In this document: piece by piece, positions 1 through 10,822 of the stretch | How the letters are laid out: each line of letters starts with the position of its first letter | Numbering within the stretch: position 1 is the first letter of the stretch | Origin: Anisodus tanguticus | Lineage: Eukaryota > Streptophyta > Magnoliopsida > Solanales > Solanaceae | Assembly: GCA_034509755.1 (NCBI GenBank) | Contig: CM067543.1 | Span: forward strand, 52,756,653 to 52,820,652 | Direction: 5' to 3' | Length of the DNA: 64,000 nt | Program-made: the position numbers and the translations under genes | Notes under the pieces: generated by a model | What the model was told of the DNA's origin: nothing | What the model saw: only the letters and a program-made list of their open reading frames with translations | Database searches by the model: none

Positions 1-2029
1 AATGGCCCATATAAACTGTGCATAACTCCATTTTGTCTATTGTACTCATGCTTGCTTCTTTATATTAGTGTTGTCAAATGCAAAATGCCACAACTGCCTG
101 TTGGAGCTTAATGCACAAAATGCAACTGAAGCGCGGGTTTATTGAAGACAAATGATAATTATATGAAATTATGTGGGGGAATATGAAAATCATATCTCTT
201 CCAAACAGACTTCGCCTCCAGTTGAGTCGAGTCGAGTCAAGCTGGGAAATATGTGGCGAGTGGCCGAGAAAGCCACAGTTTCCATGTTGGGAAACCAGAA
301 AACCTATGAGTGAAATTTTATGAAAAAACCACATTTGGCTTCCATATAAGTACAATCAATTATCGATCTCAAATGCAATTTGATAACCTCCTTTATATTC
401 ATGTTGACTCAAATCCCTTTTCTTCATGTTTTAACGAGGCACAACATATAATTAATGATACTGTCTCTTCTTCGACAAACATCATGAAATTAATGGCAGT
501 TGTGGAAACTCACACTGCTCTTTTTCCTTTCCCACCCTACAAAGTTAGGAGTTTCTGCTACATGCTGAATTGCTGATAAAGAAGCCAAACATGCCACTAA
601 ACCTAGGTAAAAGATACGTGTAAGATATACTTCAAGCCTTGGATTGTTTAAGTATATTTTCTCAAGAGAATTTAATGTACATGAAGAAAAGAAAAATTAA
701 GAGTAGAAGCAAGATTACTTAACACATTATTGTAAAGCCATTTGAATCAACCATGAAACAAACACGGAATGAATCAATAATGGACTTAAGTTCTTGCCTT
801 CTGCGCCTTTCTGGAATTGCAAAGTTTTCATTTGCATCGCGAAAATTATCAAATGGGTTTGTAAAATTCTTACTAAAATCAGTTGCTTATACTGGAGTTT
901 TTTTTTTTTATAAATTTGACTTATATGATTTCTACATTTCCTTTACGTTATGGTAAATAAGGCCAAATATTGTTTGTTTTTATTTATTCTTCTATATATT
1001 TGTGTTGTCAATTGTGGAGATGCCTGATATATAGACAATTCTATTTAATGATAAGTAAACCAGGGATCTAATTAGATTTCCTCAGAGTTCTGGGGACAAT
1101 TTGAATGTTTTCAAGTATTCTACGAACTTATTTTCCTGATCAATTTCTATTAATGTTTTCAAATAGTCCGAAGATGTTTCTTTTCTAATCTATTTGGATT
1201 GAATTTACTGACCAATTTGACTTTGATTATAATAATTACTCATCATCTGTCACTGCTGCTTTTATCTCTGCTTGATATTTAAATTCTACCTTTTGACCGA
1301 CGCTTTTTACCTATCAAAAAAATAATTTCTACTTTTTGAGTGAAATATATATATGCATATATATTGTTAGCTATCAGATGTTGAGGAAAATTTCATGCTT
1401 TCGTAGAGTTGAAATGAAACTAATAACTTAGTATGTGTATTTCGTTGTACAAACTGATTTGTTATGTTCTGTCAATAATGCATCTTTCTAAATACTGTAA
1501 GAAAACAATCCATGTTTGCTGCTCGTTAAAGGTTGAATCTCTGACGACAAAGGCAATGATTGCATATGAATTATATACATATAGAGGTAATATTCTTGAA
1601 ATACTGGGAATAGTCATACATAATATGGTATTTTACCCTAGAAGCAGTTTGAGGTTTTGTTCAGTTTGCTGCATGTGGTAAGATTTCTTCTTGTGTTCAT
1701 TGCTTAGGTTGATAAGTCGTGGGTGTTCTTGATATAAAATATTGTCATTTGAACCTCTTGGTCTCGTTAATTAGACTTTCTATTGTTCAAATTGGGTTAT
1801 CCATTTTACTTATTTTCTGTATCAGCAAATGGTTGCTCCATTGTTTAGAAGGGTCTGAGCTTAACACTTTAGTTTCTAACAATTAGCCTATAGTTCCACA
1901 AGAACATCATCTTTGTTTTCAACTTGAAATATGATATAGCTTCAAGCACAAGTTCCTCAGAAATAAGCTTTAGATCATTATTACATTAGTTCTTATCTTT
2001 TTTCTTTTACGTGGTTGCACTTGTCCTAG
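1..2029. other. AT-rich DNA with no recognised gene
   Basis: I see no reading frame with a recognisable protein motif on either strand and no clear repeat. The base composition looks like plant intergenic or intronic DNA. A possible splice acceptor at its right end (pyrimidine-rich stretch then AG at 2028-2029) leads into the exon-like segment described next, so part of this stretch could be intron. Confidence 0.4.
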
Positions 2030-2147
2030 AAAATCAGTCAAGAGCAATACGGGAAAAAGGTACCGCAACGAGAAGCTTCAGTTGCTTACTACTCACAGTT
2101 GACAGATAAATTGGAGAAACTTTTGGCAGCCACATTTTGGTTTCTGA
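2030..2147 (+). other. Exon-like segment, unidentified
   Basis: After a T-rich tract ending in AG at 2029 there is an open stretch of charged, codon-like sequence reading KISQEQYGKK, then VPQREASVAYYSQ, then LTDKLEKLL. It ends near a possible GT donor around 2148. The composition is more protein-like than its surroundings and could be a single exon of a gene or gene fragment. I do not recognise the family and found no neighbouring exons, so this is weak. A protein search with these residues would decide it. Confidence 0.25.
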
Positions 2148-2459
2148 GGTCCCATTCATTACTTCAATGTACGTTTATCAGATTGTCAATCTCCAGTTCA
2201 CTTGTTTATGAACTCACATTGGTTTTGTCTTATGGTGTCATGCTTCTTCTAAGATGCTATGAAGTCTACTTTGATATGTAAATGGAGGACCACAGTGTTC
2301 TGCTAAACCAAAATGTGATATCGTTATCTTATGTGTTGGTTTGCCAAGTAGTTGCTATTTACTTCAGTTAAAGAACATTTGAAGAAACTTTGGGTCCGAT
2401 CCTTGAGGCCTGATAAGATACTAGTAATTCTTCTGAATGAATGTCATATTCAATCTATT

Positions 2460-2761
2460 TAGGATCCGTTTGGCCATGATAATTATTCACTTTTTTCGGA
2501 ATAATTTTTCACTTTATTTCAAAATTAATGTTTGGCCATGAAAATTGCAAATTCAATTTGAAGTTGGATCCAAAATTTAAAAAAACAGTTTATAACTTGT
2601 TTTCCAACTTCATCTTCTGTTCTTCATAATTCCAAATAAAATGCTTTCTTCTCTCCTTTGCAAATTGCATAAACAAACACAACTCAATCTTCTAATCCAA
2701 CGTTATAAAATTCAAATAAAGTGAAAAGTATTTGAAATTTATGGTCAAACTCCTACTTAGT
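2460..2761. mobile_element. MITE-like inverted-repeat element
   Basis: The segment begins with GTTTGGCCATGATAA and ends with TTATGGTCAAACTCC. The right end reverse-complemented reads GGAGTTTGACCATAA, so the two ends form imperfect terminal inverted repeats. A second copy of GTTTGGCCATGAAAA lies inside the left part. It has no coding capacity and is about 300 bp long, as expected for a MITE. Short elements with TTTGGCCAT ends are common in Solanaceae introns and flanks. I could not fix the target duplication, so the boundaries are approximate. Confidence 0.5.
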
Positions 2762-2865
2762 GTAACTAATCTTAAATAAAGAGATTCAGCTTTTCTCATG
2801 GTGGTTTAATTTGTAATTACTAAAGTCCTCTTACAAAATTGAAAGCATTATTCTTTAATGATATA

Positions 2866-3091
2866 TGTTATAAAATAAAGACTATAAAACAAATACACCA
2901 CAAATAAGTATATAGAAAGAGATTATATATTATTCAAATTCAAATCGATATATAAATGTATAAATGAACCTCATATTTGAGTGAAGGCCCACGGAATGGC
3001 TTGGAGGCCAAGTTCCTTGGTGGCCAAGTAAACTTGATTTTCAAGTTCATTTAATGGTCATCCATAATGACCTTCCACATATTTTACAACA
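2866..3091 (-). repeat. 3' LTR of copia A
   Basis: 226 bp, TG...CA on the plus strand, matching 16702-16943 along its whole length. In element orientation a purine-rich tract (AAGTGGAG, 3092-3099 on the opposite strand) directly precedes it, as expected for the polypurine tract that primes plus-strand DNA synthesis. Confidence 0.85.
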
Positions 3092-3292
3092 CTCCACTTG
3101 GATGCTCATTAATTATACGGTGTGCCTCGTTAAAACATTATTAGAAAAAACTTCGTGGAAAAAAGTCTTAGTGAAGGAAAAAGAGTACACATGTCTAGTA
3201 ATACGCCTTGAAAGCTTCCTCATTAAAAACCTTGCCAAGAAAACACAATGGGACAAAACCTTGGCTAAGGTAAAAAGAGTACAACGCGTATT

Positions 3293-3541
3293 CTACTCCC
3301 CCTGATGAAGACCACGATTCAGATGTCGTAATCTTCGCATTCCAATCATGGATACCATCTTTTCAAAAGTTGAAGTTGGTAATGATTTGGTGAACAAATC
3401 TGAAGAATTGTCACTTGAACGAATTTGTTGCACATCAATATCACAATTCTTCTGGAGATCATGTGTGAAGAATAATTTTGGTGAATTATGTTTCGTTCTG
3501 TCTCCTTTGATGAAGCCTCCTTTTAATTGAGCTATTCATGT
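3293..3541 (-). pseudogene. Copia A RNase H, C-terminal end
   Basis: The minus strand reads on from the RNase H domain with GGFIKGDRTKH, the DVQQIRSSDN segment, DLFTKSLPTSTFEK and GMRRL, then a TAG stop at 3293-3295. These are the usual last 80 or so residues of plant copia polyproteins. The frame is open except at its left junction, where a solo LTR separates it from the rest of RNase H at 7314. About 200 bp of 3' untranslated element sequence follow before the LTR. Confidence 0.85.
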
Positions 3542-3613
3542 TGTTGACACCCAATTTTGTTCCGTCTTTTCCTATTTATTTACAATTTTTAATTTTTTTG
3601 ACACCTCAAAACA

Positions 3614-3616
<3 letters not shown>

Positions 3617-3662
<46 letters not shown>
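3617..3662. repeat. (TA)n microsatellite in the solo LTR
   Basis: About 23 uninterrupted TA units. Confidence 0.95.
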
Positions 3663-3665
<3 letters not shown>

Positions 3666-4349
3666 CTTTAATATCGTCGTCTATTCTCAATATCATTAAT
3701 TTTATTATTATTATTCACATTTTTCTACTATTGTTTGCGTCTTAATTTTTTAATTATAATTTTTACCCTAATACTCTGTGTATTTTATTTCCGCAAAATG
3801 ACACCGCGTGCTATTTAAATATTATGTTTTACTATTATCACATCGTTATTTTTTATCTTCGTAATTTTGCATCTTTTGCAAAACATTTCTTTTTAATAAT
3901 AAACCTCATTTACATTTTTAACCACGATCTATTTTTCCTTATAACCCAAATTATTCTACCAAATCCACACAAAACAAACAAACACCCAATTTAAAAGGGG
4001 CAGCCCAATTGGCCACCCCCATTTTCTGCCTACCCGGCCCAATACCCACGGTCAGTCGACCAAACCACCCCTTCTATCCCTAAAACCCAACACCCCTAAA
4101 CACTAACCCTAAAAACTAAACAAACAAAAACCTTACTATTTCAGTCCCCCAAACGGCGGCGCTGCCCCCACACCCCCGCCACCGCCACGCCCTGCCACCA
4201 CCAACCCCCTCTGTCACCCATCACCTCACCAACCCATCCCCCCAAAATCCGCCCCAAAAATCAGATTTGTTGTCCTTTTTTTTTAAATTCGAATTCGATT
4301 TTTTGTAAGGGGTATGGGGGGTGAGCGTTGGGGGGGGGGTATCATCATC

Positions 4350-4358
4350 TATAAAACC
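4350..4358 (+). promoter_or_regulatory. TATA box of the solo LTR
   Basis: CTATAAAAC follows a G-run and precedes a C/T-rich stretch, the arrangement of an RNA polymerase II core promoter. It sets the LTR orientation as plus and would mark the U3/R boundary some 30 bp downstream. Activity is not shown. Confidence 0.45.
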
Positions 4359-6509
4359 CCCCTCTTGTTCTTCATTTAGGGGGGATTTTTGAAGAGAATT
4401 TGAGGTCCAAAAAATCTAGGTTTAAGTCTTGAAAATCAGAAACCTTCTTAAAGGTGGTATTATATTTTTTTTGTGTTCTTCATCATTGAGAAGCCCGAAT
4501 TCAAAAAAAAATCTGAAACCTTGTCAAGGGTTTTTGTTCCTTTTTTTTTGTTGCATGTGTTCATCTTAAAGAATCCGAAAATATAGGTCGAAATTATTGG
4601 ATTTTGGTGTTTAAGAATCTGAAATTTTGCTATTTTTACGGTTTTCGGATTCCGGGTCGGGTCGAAACCGGGTAAACATATCAGATTTTCAGTTTGTGTT
4701 TAAAGACTATAAATTCAAGTTTGTTTGTTCTTAATTTTGGTTACGAATCATCCCTTTTGTTTCTTAATTCCCAAATCCGAAAATACCCTTTTTGTTCTTA
4801 GATTTCCGAATCTGAAACACTACTTTTAGTCTTTAATTTTGCAATCTGAAAATTTCATTTCATTCCTCGTATTTTCGCTCAATTTGGATGTGATTTGATT
4901 CCGGGTCGGGTCAGTACCGGGGCGGGTCGGATTTCCAGAAACAGAATTCAATTCTGATTTTCGGGGTAATAAAAAAATCAGAATTCTAAAAATATTTCCG
5001 AGACGATTCGAGACGACACCTTGGTTCGCTACCCGGAAAAGGTCAGTAAATTCGAATTCCTCTCGATTTTCCTTTCGAATTGTAGGGTTATATAATATTT
5101 ATTCGGTTTAGTGTTTGATTATGTCATTTGGTCATGTTTAGATAGATTAAGATTTTTAAATGTGTAGCTAAGATCTTTAATTGGACTGTTATGGTAGATT
5201 AGTTAGGCTTTGTGAATAATAAATTATGGTTTTGGCTAATTGTTAGGTTTTTCTTCTGGCAGTGTAGTTTAGAGCATGTATTATGAGGTTGAATATGATG
5301 ATTTGGTAGTTATTAAGGTTGTTTATGTCAGATTTTATATGTTGAAATGGGTATGACTAATCATTAGGGCCATACGATTTTGAGTTGGACTATACTTGAA
5401 CTTGAATGATTGGAATTATCTTAATTAAGCATGTAATATTAGTACTAACTTAATGAAGATCCTATTTAGCTTGTGTTTTAACGTCTTTACTTTTTAAAAA
5501 GGAAGAAGTTAACTAGGGTCTGTTTGAACACCTTGTAACAGTTTGGGTCTATTTTGGTTGGTTTATGATTTATGTGTCATGTTGAGGTCTGTTGGCTTGT
5601 TCATATCCAGTATGTGTGTGGTCGTTCTAAATTAAAAATGTACCTCTCATTGTCTTTATGTTCTGATTAAAGTCATGGTGATGTCTAGTTTATTATTCTC
5701 CTTTCTCCTGCATATCGAAGGTGTGTATCATGTGATATATCTCAAGACATGGAATATAAGAGCTTAGGTATATACTAAATGTATATCAAAGATCGTGTAC
5801 TTGTGTATTTCTGGGTATATCACCTATATTTGAAAGTTTGTGTAATATCACCCTTTTGGTATGTCTTAAGTATGTGTAAAACTTGCATATCAAATATACA
5901 CGTCCCCTCTTAATTATATTTTTATTCTTATGTATATATATACTTTCATGTCCCCCTTCTAATCCTTTTCTTTTTCTTTGGTTTACATGAAATGTATCGG
6001 GAGCAACGAAAAGTCTCGTTATGAGACTCATCATGACTTTGTCAAACGAAGACCCACATCTACGTCCATTGCATTTTCCATCATCCGAGACTTCTAAACA
6101 AATAGGGCGGGATGATATCGTCATCCGACCTCGTCGTGGCTTTCAGTTCTTTTGATATCGTCTTTTTTTTATTATTTGTTTTTTGGGTTATAATAATTAT
6201 TTAATATTTGTGTGATTGTTAGGATACTTGGAACAATTAGGATTTGGATGGATAATTAATATGATAGTTTAAAATTGAAAATCCGCCGCTAGTTTATTTA
6301 TTTTAGGCTTAGGTAGTTTAAAGATTGGAAACCCTCCGCTTATCATTTATTTTAGGCTCGTCATGCATATTCAAAACCTTTAAAAAATTATTTGCTCATC
6401 TTTTACTCGCATTACTAATCTAGCAAATAAAGTTTCATTTTTCATCTTATTTACGATCTAAAATTACTTTCAAAAAATCACTTTGCATTTAGCTTTTCTC
6501 GGTACCATT

Positions 6510-6930
6510 AATTGCAAAATATGTATTTTATAAATAATGCTATACAAATGCACTTTCCTTTTATACAAAAAAATTAACTTTACATGTATTTTGTAAATAA
6601 TGCAATACAAATTCAGGTTTTATTCAAAAATCACTTTGTGTGTACTTTATAAATAAATGTCATAAAAATATATGCTCTTATCCAAAAAATAAAGTTTAGA
6701 TATATTTTATAAATCATACTATGTAAGTGCATATCCTTGTTAAAAAATCAAATTTGCATGCATATTATAAACCATGTATGTTTTTATTAAAAATTCAATT
6801 TCACATTGCATTTTATAAGCATGCCTTACAATACATACTTTGTCAACAAAACTATTTTTTTCATATAGTTCAAAAAATAGAATGCCATGCAAATGCATAT
6901 TTTTATATCAAATTAATTTTGAATTTTATG
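6510..6930. repeat. Degenerate tandem repeats, period about 60-70 bp
   Basis: Five or six diverged copies share the pattern of a TTTTATAAATA-like core, then a TACAAATGCA-like word, then a T-rich stretch and AAAAATCA. They lie near the 3' end of the solo LTR and explain two short reading frames there, which are not genes. Confidence 0.6.
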
Positions 6931-7313
6931 TTGGGAATCTATTTCTCAAAATCGCAGTCATCTTTGCAAGAATTTTCATGTTGTCAAAATGCATCATTTT
7001 ATTAATTATTTGCAACATCTTTTTAACTTTATATTTTTAGCATAATAAATAACCTAGGTCTGAACAGGCAACCGCAAGTTAGCGAATTTTAAAGGATGCC
7101 TAATCTCTTTCCTTTAGGATAATAAAGGATCCTTATCTAGAATCTCATAATTTCGCAGATCATAAATCGTAGTTATTTTGTAGCATTTATGCTAACATTT
7201 AGGTGTCCTAATTCGCCATAGAGTAATTAGGTGGGGACTCCTCAACAACATTGAATCAACACCAGGGAATCGACCCGTTACGTCGCCAACCACGATTAAA
7301 AACGGAGCGCACA

Positions 7314-7789
7314 CATGCAACATTGTCTTCATATAATACTATGGATATTTTTGTATCACACTTCAAGCCACATTTTTCTCTGATGAAATGTATCAATGAT
7401 GTCAAACACACACATTCTCTACTTGCTTCATGAATAGCTATTATCTCGGCATGATTCGAAGAAGTAGCAACAATAAACTGCTTTGTAGATTGCCATGATA
7501 TAGCAGTGCCTTCGCATGTAAACAGATAGCTCGTTTGAGATCGAGCTTTGTGTGTGTCAGATAAATAACATGCATTTGCATAACCAACAAGATATACACT
7601 ATCTTTGTTAGCATAAAACAGGCCCATATCAATAGTTCCCTTTAGATATCGCAATATATGCATAAGTGCACAAATGACACTAAGATATGGTACTTCAGGA
7701 CCAAAAAGCTCTTTATTTTCTTCTTGAGGTCGGAATGGGTCTTTACTCACTTCAAGTGAGCGAACAACCTTTGGAGTATTAGCAAGATA
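7314..7789 (-). pseudogene. Copia A RNase H, N-terminal part
   Basis: The minus strand encodes the region after reverse transcriptase: a SVICALMHILRYLKGT segment, then the RNase H fold with GYANACYLSD, AISWQSTKQ and ATSSNHAEI, and VLYEDNVACV. At that point (7314) the solo LTR interrupts, and the domain resumes at 3541. Variation from the usual active-site residues and the flanking stops indicate decay. Confidence 0.85.
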
Positions 7790-7918
7790 CATAAGTGCAC
7801 AAATGACACTAAAATATGGTACTTCAGGACTAAAAAAGCTCTTTATTTTCTTCTTGAGGTCGGAACGGGTCTTTACTCACTTCAAGTGAGCGAACATCTA
7901 TTGGAGTATTTAAAGGAT
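7661..7918. repeat. Tandem duplication of 129 bp inside copia A
   Basis: Unit 1 (7661-7789) and unit 2 (7790-7918) both run from CATAAGTGCACAAATGACAC to TTGGAGTATT with a handful of differences. The duplicated DNA is the link between reverse transcriptase and RNase H. It therefore breaks the polyprotein frame independently of the solo LTR. Confidence 0.9.
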
Positions 7919-8670
7919 GTGCATTGTCCATGTAAAATTATTTTAAAACTTTCTCAGTATAGGCAGGTTGATGGATGAAGATCTCATTTTCTAAATGTTC
8001 AATTTGCAGACCAAGATAAAATTTTATTTTTCCAAGATCTTTCATTTCGAATTCTTTCTTTAGATATTCAATTGCCTTTTGGAGCTCTTCTGGAGTCTCA
8101 ATGAGATTTATGTCATCAACATAAACAACGAGTATAACAAACTCTGATTCTGCTTGCTTAATAAAAACACATGGACAAATGGCCTCATTTATATAATCTT
8201 CATTTATCAAGTACTTACAGAGGTGATTATACCACATGCGTCCTGATTGTTTTAGACCATATAATGATCGTTGTAATCTGATTGAGTACATTTCCTGAGA
8301 TTTTGATCTATATGCTTTAGGCATATTTAATCCTTCTGGAACTTTCATATAAATTTCATTATCAAGTGATCCATAATGGTAAGTTATAACCATATCAATA
8401 AGATGTATTTCAAAAATTTCATATACAACTAAACTGATAGATATCGAAATGATATTGCATCCATAACGGGTGAATGTGTTTCTTCATAGTCGACACAGAA
8501 TCTTTGAGAGAATCCTTGAGCAACAAGGCGTACCTTGTATCTCACAATTTCATTTCTCTCATTTCTTTTTCGCACAAAAACTCATTTATAGCCAACTTGT
8601 TTTACACCATTACGCGTTTGGACTACCAGTCTAAAAACCTAGTGTTTCGCAGGTGAATTCAATTCTGATT
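7919..8670 (-). pseudogene. Copia A reverse transcriptase
   Basis: Minus-strand reverse transcriptase. The N-terminal part (about 8430-8670) carries RYKVRLVAQGFSQ and YEETHSPVMD with stops. The main open segment (7938-8393) carries SLYGLKQSGRMWY, the catalytic YVDD box at 8112-8123 and KDLGKIKFYLGLQIE. The YVDD box is intact, but upstream stops and a frame change mean no full polymerase could be made. It would have copied element RNA into DNA in virus-like particles. Confidence 0.9.
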
Positions 8671-9608
8671 GAACTGCTCTTGCCATTTTGGCCAATCACA
8701 TCTTCGACGACATTCTTCGACATATAGAGGTTCTTGATCCTCAATGTCTTTCATAATATTCATTGTCACATTATACGCAAAAATATTATCCACCATAATT
8801 TTTGATCAATTCAAATTTATCCGATCACCAGTAGAACCTAATGATAGTTCTTTACTCACTTGAGTCTCGGGTTCACTGATATCTTCGGCAATATCATGAT
8901 TAATCAAATCTTGATTCTCTTCATGAGATTCTTTTATAGTGTCATTTTGATCATTTTTCGTGCTTCTTTTTCTAGGATTTTTATCCTTGGAATCCAATGG
9001 TCTACCACGCTTCTGACGTGTATGGGATACATAAGTTATGGCACGAGTAGATGGTCCTGTTGGGACATCAATTCGAATAGACACATTCTCTGCATGGATA
9101 TGTGACTTAGTTATTCTTTTCAAATTAGTAAATGCGTCTTGCATTTTATTTGCTATTTTCTGCAAGTGAATGATCTTCTGGATCTCCTGTTCACATATAA
9201 GGGCACGTGGATTAAAATGAGATACTGAAGAAACTTTCCACGCAATTTCTCTTTTAATTTCTTTCCTCTCTCCCTAATCGTGGAAAATTCGCTTCATCAA
9301 ATCGACAATCTGCGATTTGCAGTGAATAAATCTTCTGTTAATGGTTCAAGATACCGAATAATAGAGAGTGATACAAACCCAACATATATTACTGACCTTC
9401 TTTGGGGGCCCACTTTAGTGCGTTTTGCTGGTGCAACCGACACATATACAACACAACCAAATATTCGGAGATGAGCAATATTTGGTTCATGGCCAAATAA
9501 TAATTGTGACGGAGAGTATTTATTATAATGAGTCGGTCTGAGATGAATAAGCGACGTTGCATGTAAGATAAAATGGCCCAGATGGTAATGGGCAACCGTA
9601 TTTTCATA
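8671..9608 (-). pseudogene. Copia A integrase C-terminus and linker
   Basis: Minus strand. The segment near 9380-9600 corresponds to the end of integrase, in changing frames, and carries the copia-type text on the host-homology region and PLTEDLF-like residues. 8806-9165 is a lysine- and acid-rich linker (RQKRGRPLDSKDKNPRKR, then SHEENQD) between integrase and reverse transcriptase. Such linkers are poorly conserved. Multiple frame breaks are present. Confidence 0.6.
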
Positions 9609-10140
9609 ATTAGTGTCTTGCTATCAATTGAAAGTGCTTAATAAATAATTCAGTAAGACCATTTTGAGTATGACCATGAGCTACATGATGTTCAGCTTTT
9701 ATCCCATCTGATAAACAATAATCATCAAAAGCTTGAGATGTAAACTCTCCAGCATTATCGAGACGTATAGTCTTAATGGAATGATCGGGGAACTGTGCCC
9801 TTAAGCGTATTATTTGTGCCAATAATTTCACAAACGTTAGGTTGCGAGACGATATGAGGCACACATGGGACCATCTTGAAGATGCGTCTATTAGGATCGT
9901 AAAATATCTAAATGACCCAGAGGGTGGATGAATAGGTCCACATATACCTCCATGTATAAGCTCTAGGAAGGCAGGGGATTCAAGGCCGACTTTCCTTGAG
10001 AACAAGCAGCACATGAAAATTCACTACTTTCAAGAATCTTCAGGTTCTTGAGTGGATGCCCATTTGAATTTTCAATAATTCATCTCATCATTATTGATTC
10101 AGGATGACTTATTCGGTCATGCCAAAACACAAAAGTACTA
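9609..10140 (-). pseudogene. Copia A integrase core and zinc finger
   Basis: The HHCC zinc-binding region is readable at about 10010-10135 (FWHDRISHPE, later CAACSQGK). The catalytic core in the open segment 9610-10014 has GPIHPPSGSFRYF, the first Asp in LIDASSRW and the second in IRLDNAGEF. The third acidic residue is near QNGLTE, where the usual small residue before Glu is changed. A frameshift separates zinc finger and core. Confidence 0.85.
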
Positions 10141-10315
10141 GAATCATTAAACTTCTGGTTTATGATTGAGTGTGCTTCAATTGTACTAATTTCTAATACA
10201 AGCCAGAAGATAAAGTTGATAGTTTTTCCAAGATATATTTTTGGTCGGAGACATGCTCGGTAATACCAAGATATTCAACATTTATTTAATTTAATGTCTC
10301 AACATGATACCCATT

Positions 10316-10530
10316 TCAGCGGATATCTTTGAACTTCAACAAATTTCTTGGGGATTTAGAAGAGAACAATGCATCTTCTATAACAAGTTTCGTCCCCTTA
10401 GGCAGAAATACAGTAGCTCTTCCGGAGCCTTCGATTAGTTCGGAATTACCAAAAATTGTATCAATATTTGTTGTTGTATCAATATTTGCCCTTTTTCTAA
10501 GCAAGTGAGAAAAATATTTCACATTTTCAA
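10316..10530 (-). pseudogene. Copia A segment between protease and integrase
   Basis: Minus strand KYFSHLL, then ELIEGSGRATVFLPKGTK, then LVIEDALFSSKS and RNLLKFKDIR. This is the conserved stretch just after the copia protease. Upstream of KYFSHLL the sequence changes abruptly to gypsy G1, so the protease Asp triad and the zinc-knuckle-to-protease spacer of copia A are absent from the window. Confidence 0.8.
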
Positions 10531-10822
10531 TATGAAAGCGAACCAACTTCTCCCTACAATCAACGTTGGCAAATCAAGAAGCCAACCAATCCATACCCAT
10601 AATGACATCAAAGTCGGCCATATCCAACTCTATCAAATTTGCTAAGGTATGACGGCTATATATCACCATCGAACAATTTTTATACACACGCTCAGCTATA
10701 ACCGAATCTCCTACCGATGTAGCTACCTCGAATGGTTCTATCGGCTCAGGTTCTATCCCTATTCTATTAGCAACAAGAGGGGATATGTAGGACAAGGTGG
10801 AACCTGGATCTATCAAAGCATA
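10526..10822 (-). pseudogene. G1 retropepsin-like protease, truncated
   Basis: Minus strand IDPGSTLSYISPLVANRIG, a flap region, then DFDVIMGMDWL. DPGS is the active-site box of this gypsy protease type. A TGA stop follows MGMDWLAS, after which the frame reads ANVDCREKLVRF before the element ends. The join to gag near 10820 is out of frame by one base. The enzyme would have cut the Gag-Pol polyprotein. Confidence 0.85.

Larger units (their letters stand above)
3542..7313 (+). mobile_element. Solo LTR, about 3.8 kb, probably from a gypsy element
   Basis: The block begins TGTTGACACCCAATTTTG and ends GGAGCGCACA, so it has TG...CA ends. It is flanked by CATGT (3537-3541) and CATGC (7314-7318), and the copia A RNase H frame resumes exactly on each side. 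It contains a TATA-like box at 4350, a long (TA)n run and no protein-coding sequence. This fits a long LTR left after recombination between the two LTRs of a full element. LTRs of this length are known in large plant gypsy lineages. The lineage name is inference; the boundaries come from the sequence. Confidence 0.75.

Noticed and set aside
7242..7247. TCAACA as the right end of the solo LTR
   Set aside because: It mirrors the TGTTGA start, but copia A does not resume until 7314, and only the later boundary gives matching flanks.
10566..10570. TTGGC, identical to 15381-15385, as a target duplication of gypsy G1
   Set aside because: The sequence left of it (to about 10526) still reads as gypsy protease-downstream text, so the element does not end there. 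The match is chance.
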